A stretch of DNA of 46,632 nucleotides from Gemmatimonadota bacterium (lineage in GTDB: Bacteria > Gemmatimonadota > Gemmatimonadetes > Gemmatimonadales > Gemmatimonadaceae). The translations under genes were made by a program, and so were the position numbers. This document shows, piece after piece, positions 41,408-46,632 of the stretch. Positions within the stretch are counted from its first letter, which is position 1. Each line of letters begins with the position of its first letter. Under the pieces are notes generated by a model, which searched no databases, was not told the DNA's origin, and saw only the letters and a program-made list of their open reading frames with translations. The stretch spans positions 1-46,632 of the forward strand of contig QHVA01000008.1 of assembly GCA_003223425.1 (NCBI GenBank), in the 5' to 3' direction.

Positions 41408-42648
41408 CTACTCGTAACGCAACGCGTCGACCGGATCGAGCTTCGCCGCACGCTGGGCCGGCAGCATGCCGAAAACAATTCCGATGCTCACCGAGACCAT
41501 CACCGCCACTAGTGTGAGCCCAATCGGGACGCCCGCATCGATTTTCATGGCGAGCGTGGCGAGCCGGCCGAACGTCAGGCCGATCAGGATTCCAAGCGCA
41601 CCGCCAAATCCGGTCAGCGTCGCCGCTTCAACCAGGAACTGGAAAAGAATTTCCTTTCTCGTCGCGCCGAGAGCTTTGCGAATGCCGATCTCGCGAGTGC
41701 GGCTCGTAACCGACACCATCATGATTGCCATCACCCCAATGCCGCCAACCAGCAGCCCCACGCTCGACAGCACGATCATCACCAGGAAGAACACTCCAGT
41801 GATCTTGTTGAACGTGTCGAGGATCTGATCCTGAGTAATTAGGTCGAAATTGTTCTTGTCGGCGGGCCGCAGCCGACGCATTTCGCGCATCGCAATGGTC
41901 ACTGCTTCCTGCGCCTGCTCTGTCGTGAATCCCGGCTTTGGCTTGACCGGGATATAGAGCGCGTTGGTCTTATCGATGGTGAACTGATGATCCATCATCT
42001 GGTAGGGAATGATCGCGCCGATGTCCTGACCGGGCGGCGAGAAAATATTCTCGGGCTGGGCATAGAGACCGATCACGCGAGCCGGGCGCCCGCTTATCCT
42101 GATCTGCTTGTCGAGAACCGACTCCCGTCCGAACAACTTCCTCGCGGCATTCTCGTCCAACACCACGACGCTGGACCCTGCAGCGAGCTCCGCTGGTGTG
42201 AACCAGCGGCCGTCGAGCAGTTCGCCTCCCTGGATTTCCTGGTAGCGATCGTCCGCGCCCATGACGAGGATGTTCTGCGTTCGCTGCGCCTCGTACGACA
42301 GTCGACCGTTGTCCTGCGCCCAAATCGCCGCGTAAGAGACCTCAGGAAGCTGCTTGATTCTGTCCGCCTCCTCCTGGACGAGATCGGGTCGCACGCGAAT
42401 CCATTTCGGCAAGCGGTCGGGATTCACCGGCGTCTGCGAGAAGACTTTCACGACGTAGAACGTCGTCGGTCCGGCGATCTCGATTGTGCGAACGATCTGA
42501 TCCTGAATTCCCTGAACGATGGCCGCCATCGTCATCACGGTTGAAACGCCGATGACCACACCGAGGATGGTGAGAGACGAGCGCAATTTGTTCGCGCGGA
42601 GGGTGTCCACCGCGATTTGCACGTTGCTGCGGATTCGCTCGGCGATGA

Positions 42649-42652
<4 letters not shown>
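41408..42652 (-). CDS. MacB/FtsX-family ABC transporter permease (copy B2)
   Basis: This 414-residue permease has the N-terminal membrane segment SNVQIAVDTLRANKLRSSLTILGVVIGVSTVMTMAAI and a periplasmic MacB_PCD domain (about 50-285). Three C-terminal membrane segments form an FtsX domain: VMIVLSSVGLLVGGIGVMAIMMVSVTSRTREIGIRKALGA and IGIVFGMLPAQRAAKLDPVDALRYE. Such proteins act in pairs with an ATPase to move lipoproteins, toxins or peptides, or transmit force. It overlaps the permease gene upstream by four bases (ATGA). No ATP-binding subunit lies in the window. Confidence 0.92.
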
Positions 42653-43890
<1,238 letters not shown>

Positions 43891-44155
43891 GACCTAAATC
43901 TCGGCGTCTGATGCTGGGTGCGCTACGAAAATTTTCTCTTGAGACTCAACAGAACAGGTGCGAGGTGTCGGTGGCATAGATGCGAGTTACCAGTTCACTA
44001 CGCCCTGACTTACCTCCGTGGCGTGACAGCGACTGCTTGTGCCATGAATGGCGCCTAGTGAAGTCCCGACGTTCTGAACTGGCAACTGGGATCTTACCTA
44101 CTCACGCCTCGCACCCGTTCAGTTGCAGCTGATACTTATCGCCACGAGTGGCGAG
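43891..44155. other. 265-base gap between the two permease pairs
   Basis: No gene is visible. The gap holds a 9-base inverted repeat (GGTGCGAGG at 43957-43965 and CCTCGCACC at 44107-44115) with a weaker match around it. Short AACTGG/CAGTT pieces recur. It presumably contains the promoter of the downstream pair on the minus strand. Confidence 0.5.
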
Positions 44156-45427
44156 TTATTCGTAGCGCAGTGCCTCGACCGGGTCCAGCCGCGCGGCGCG
44201 CGCCGCGGGCAGCAGCCCGAACAGGATTCCGGTGAACGCGCTCGTAGCTAATGCGGCAACAACCGCCGAGACCGGCGTCGACGCGGGTACCGCAGGGAAG
44301 GCGGTCTTGATCCCGACCGCGACCAGAATGCCGAGAACGAGTCCGATCGAAGCACCAATGCTGGTCAGCGTTGCCGCCTCGACGAGGAACTGCCAGAGGA
44401 TCGCGCTCCTTGTCGCGCCGAGCGCTTTTCGCACTCCGATTTCACGCGTGCGCTCGGTGACGCTGATCATCATGATCGCCACCACGCCAACGCCACCTAC
44501 CAGCAATCCAACCGACGACAGCGCCAGTCCGACAACGAAGAAGGTGCCGAAGAGTTTGTTGTAGATACCCATCAACCGGTCCTGCGTCACGATCTCGAAG
44601 TTGTTCTTGGCGGTCGATCTGAGTCCGCGGCTTGCCCGCAACTGTGCTGTCACATCGTCCGTCGCTTCTTCCGTTGTTACGCCAGGCTCCGGCTTGACGA
44701 TGAAATCCACGCCACGCATCCACGGATTGAGACTGCGTCGCGCGGTCTCGAATGGCACGATCGCCTTCGCCTGATCGCCACCACCCGCTGACGTCGGCGT
44801 CCCCATCGGGCTCGCCGTGTAGTGATAGACTCCGATCACCTTGAACCCCACGCCATCGACATTGATCGTTTTGTCGATCGGGTCCGATGTCCCGAACAGT
44901 CGCTCGGCAAGTTTTTGGTTGACGATGATTACACGCGCAGCCGTCGTGTTCTCGGCGTAGGTGAAGCTGCGGCCCGGATAGATGTCGCCACCATCCACGT
45001 CTACCCAGTTCGGGGTGTAGATTTCCATCCCCGTGTTCACCTGCTTGTCTTTGTAGGTGAACTTGGCGCCAGACCCTAAGTGTGCGGTTACCGCCTTGAT
45101 GGTCGGCAAGCGCTCGAGCGCCGTCGCCTCCTCGATCGTCAGTGGCGGATTCCGCCGCTCCGGGCAGGTCTCGTCCGAGCCATCGCACGCTTCAAATCCA
45201 CTGATCGGACGTCGATAGATGTAGAACGATGTCGGACCAGCTGCCTCGAGGTCTCGAGCAAAGCTCTCGTTGATTCCACGCACAACCGACGACATCGCGA
45301 CCACGACGAAGACGCCGATCGCGACTCCCATGATTGTTAGCGCGGCTCGCACCTTGTTCGAGCGAATCGAGTCGACGGCCATCCCGACGCCTTCGAACGC
45401 GTTGAAAATGCGCTGTGTGATCCTCAT
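44156..45427 (-). CDS. MacB/FtsX-family ABC transporter permease (copy A2)
   Basis: This is a 423-residue permease: RITQRIFNAFEGVGMAVDSIRSNKVRAALTIMGVAIGVFVVVAMSSVV is the N-terminal segment, and a MacB_PCD periplasmic domain follows. That domain contains an unusual two-cysteine loop (FEACDGSDETCPERR). The C-terminal FtsX region reads VVGLALSSVGLLVGGVGVVAIMMISVTERTREIGVRKALGA. The ending RLDPVEALRYE matches the copy at 41408 almost exactly. The ATG at 45427 is chosen because it begins the first membrane segment. Upstream in-frame sequence belongs to the antisense of the next gene. Confidence 0.92.
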   Translation of the reverse strand: MRITQRIFNAFEGVGMAVDSIRSNKVRAALTIMGVAIGVFVVVAMSSVVRGINESFARDLEAAGPTSFYIYRRPISGFEACDGSDETCPERRNPPLTIEEATALERLPTIKAVTAHLGSGAKFTYKDKQVNTGMEIYTPNWVDVDGGDIYPGRSFTYAENTTAARVIIVNQKLAERLFGTSDPIDKTINVDGVGFKVIGVYHYTASPMGTPTSAGGGDQAKAIVPFETARRSLNPWMRGVDFIVKPEPGVTTEEATDDVTAQLRASRGLRSTAKNNFEIVTQDRLMGIYNKLFGTFFVVGLALSSVGLLVGGVGVVAIMMISVTERTREIGVRKALGATRSAILWQFLVEAATLTSIGASIGLVLGILVAVGIKTAFPAVPASTPVSAVVAALATSAFTGILFGLLPAARAARLDPVEALRYE

Positions 45428-45429
45428 CG

Positions 45430-46632
45430 CTATTCCTTCCTCAGCGCTTCGATCGGATCGAGCGACGCGGCTCTGCGAGCCGGATATACGCCGGAGATGA
45501 TGCCGACGACGGTCCCAAGCAGGGTCGCCATGACGATGGACCAGGGCGCGATGGCGGCGGGGAGAGGAGTCTTCCACTCGACTACCTTTGCGATGACAAT
45601 TCCGAGCAGGATGCCGATGATCGCGCCCAGCGTGCTCAGCGTTGCGGCTTCGACCAGAAACTGACGCATGATGTCGCGTCGCCTGGCGCCCAAAGATTTC
45701 CGAATTCCGATCTCACGGGTACGCTCAGCTACGGCGACGAGCATGATGTTCATGATTACGAGACCGCCGACTATCAATCCGATGGCCGGAAAGGCAGTGC
45801 CGGCCATGGTCATGATCTTCTTCAACTTGTCCATGAACGCCAGCGCGCTGGCCGAAGTTTCCATGAAAAAGTTGTCGGGCTCACCTGGCCTCAGCTTGCG
45901 ACGTCCGCGCATGACTTCGCGCACCGACTCCATCGCGTCGGTCATCGTGAGCGAAGTGGGAGTCTGAACCATGATTCCATCGACATCGCCGCGTGGATTG
46001 GTGAAGTGATGGAGCGGCGAGTTATACGGTGCGATCGCGACTCGATCGAGGGAAAGCCCAAAGACTGACCCCTGCTTCTCGAGTACGCCAATCACGGTGT
46101 AGGGCATTCCCTTGATCCTGAGCTGACGGCCCAGCGGATCGAGATCCTTGAAGAAATACTTCGCGACCTCGTCACCGATTACAACGACAGGCGCGCCCAG
46201 GGCGGACTCCTGCTCGGTGAACAGGCGTCCGACGCGAACATCGTATTTCTTGATCGTGAAGTAGTCGCCGTCGACCGCGTGCGCTTCTACCTGTTTCGGA
46301 CGTGCGTATTGCGACTGAGCCTGTAGGTATTCCTGGCTCTCGACCGCGTACCTCGATGCCGGCGGAAGCACGCTCGCGACCAGCGGCAGATCGGAGTGGT
46401 AGATCCGGGGACGTCGAAGCCAGCTTCGCCACTCTTCCTCCGAGCCTGCTCCATCGCCGAACCAGGGAAAGCGTCTGAGTGTGAACGTATTCACGCCGAG
46501 CATTTTCGCCGCGAAGTCGTTCTCCATGTAGCTGCTCATGCCCTGCACGATGGAAATGACGGCTATCAGGAACATCACGCCGATGCAAACGCCGAGTAGC
46601 GTGAAAAAGCTTTTCAGCTTCTGGACGCGGAT
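45430..46632 (-). CDS. MacB/FtsX-family ABC transporter permease (copy A1, 5' end outside window)
   Basis: The frame is open to the window edge, so the first residues are missing. The visible part begins with the first membrane segment (KLKSFFTLLG... to VISIVQGMSSYMEN) and the periplasmic domain (NTFTLRRFPWFGDGAGSEEEWRSWLRRPRI). The FtsX end follows (IGLIVGGLVIMNIMLVAVAERTREIGIRKSLGARRRDIMRQFLVEAATL and GVYPARRAASLDPIEALRKE). It resembles the copy at 42649 throughout. Its stop lies two bases before the start of the next permease gene. Confidence 0.92.
   Translation of the reverse strand: MRVQKLKSFFTLLGVCIGVMFLIAVISIVQGMSSYMENDFAAKMLGVNTFTLRRFPWFGDGAGSEEEWRSWLRRPRIYHSDLPLVASVLPPASRYAVESQEYLQAQSQYARPKQVEAHAVDGDYFTIKKYDVRVGRLFTEQESALGAPVVVIGDEVAKYFFKDLDPLGRQLRIKGMPYTVIGVLEKQGSVFGLSLDRVAIAPYNSPLHHFTNPRGDVDGIMVQTPTSLTMTDAMESVREVMRGRRKLRPGEPDNFFMETSASALAFMDKLKKIMTMAGTAFPAIGLIVGGLVIMNIMLVAVAERTREIGIRKSLGARRRDIMRQFLVEAATLSTLGAIIGILLGIVIAKVVEWKTPLPAAIAPWSIVMATLLGTVVGIISGVYPARRAASLDPIEALRKE

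Overview
The window looks like chromosomal core sequence from a GC-rich (about 60 % by eye) Gram-negative bacterium. The best fit is Gemmatimonadota. This is inferred from the mix of genes: a B12-dependent ribonucleotide reductase, DUF2911 and DUF2721 proteins, a peptidase/propeller/outer-membrane-barrel fusion, a Roadblock/MglA pair in a dnaX-recR block, BshB1, and repeated MacB-type permeases. No marker gene settles the phylum. Genes are densely packed, and many overlap by four bases at NTGA stop/start junctions.

Layout. (1) 2-7112: a peptidoglycan recycling cluster murQ-anmK-nagZ-ampG, then a convergent PP2C phosphatase and a divergent N-acetylmuramoyl-L-alanine amidase lipoprotein. (2) 7109-10051: a large secreted HExxH peptidase/propeller/beta-barrel protein coupled to the amidase gene. 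(3) 10052-13119: a 507-base leader, nrdJ and a strong terminator. (4) 13130-15335: a DUF2721 membrane protein, a lysine-rich 64-residue protein, a DUF2911 secreted protein and an unrecognised conserved-looking protein. (5) 15423-21598: a central-carbon operon of transaldolase, pyruvate kinase, a beta-lactamase-fold hydrolase, glucose-6-phosphate isomerase and a class II aldolase. (6) 21591-25230: a histidine-phosphotransfer-like protein, a sigma-54 activator whose start appears to be ATT, and YtxH, YihY and repeat-lipoprotein genes. (7) 25261-33293: a long inverted repeat, the SRP RNA gene, then dnaX-ybaB-recR-small membrane protein-Roadblock-mglA-pgsA-cinA-grpE-dnaJ. (8) 33335-35142: an F420-reductase-like dehydrogenase, a scar where a lipoprotein start runs into the C-terminal half of a TetA-type transporter, and a lipocalin-like protein. 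(9) Minus strand, 46632 down to 35205: two tandem pairs of MacB/FtsX permeases, bshB1, kynA, cysteine desulfurase-mnmA, then a GH20 hexosaminidase with a DUF1080 hydrolase.

How the genes work together. AmpG imports anhydro-muropeptides, NagZ removes GlcNAc, AnmK phosphorylates anhydro-MurNAc and MurQ cleaves the lactyl ether. The amidase and GH20 could supply fragments from outside the cytoplasm. The carbon operon joins pentose phosphate and glycolytic steps. The dnaX-dnaJ block groups replication and repair, phospholipid synthesis, a small-GTPase switch and chaperones. The cysteine desulfurase supplies sulfur to MnmA for tRNA thiolation.

I found no CRISPR array, insertion sequence, prophage or defence island. 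The most unusual signals are the CTG and ATT start codons, the degenerate histidine-kinase-like protein, the SRP RNA apical loop, the inverted repeat before the SRP gene, the lipoprotein/transporter scar and the duplicated permease pair.
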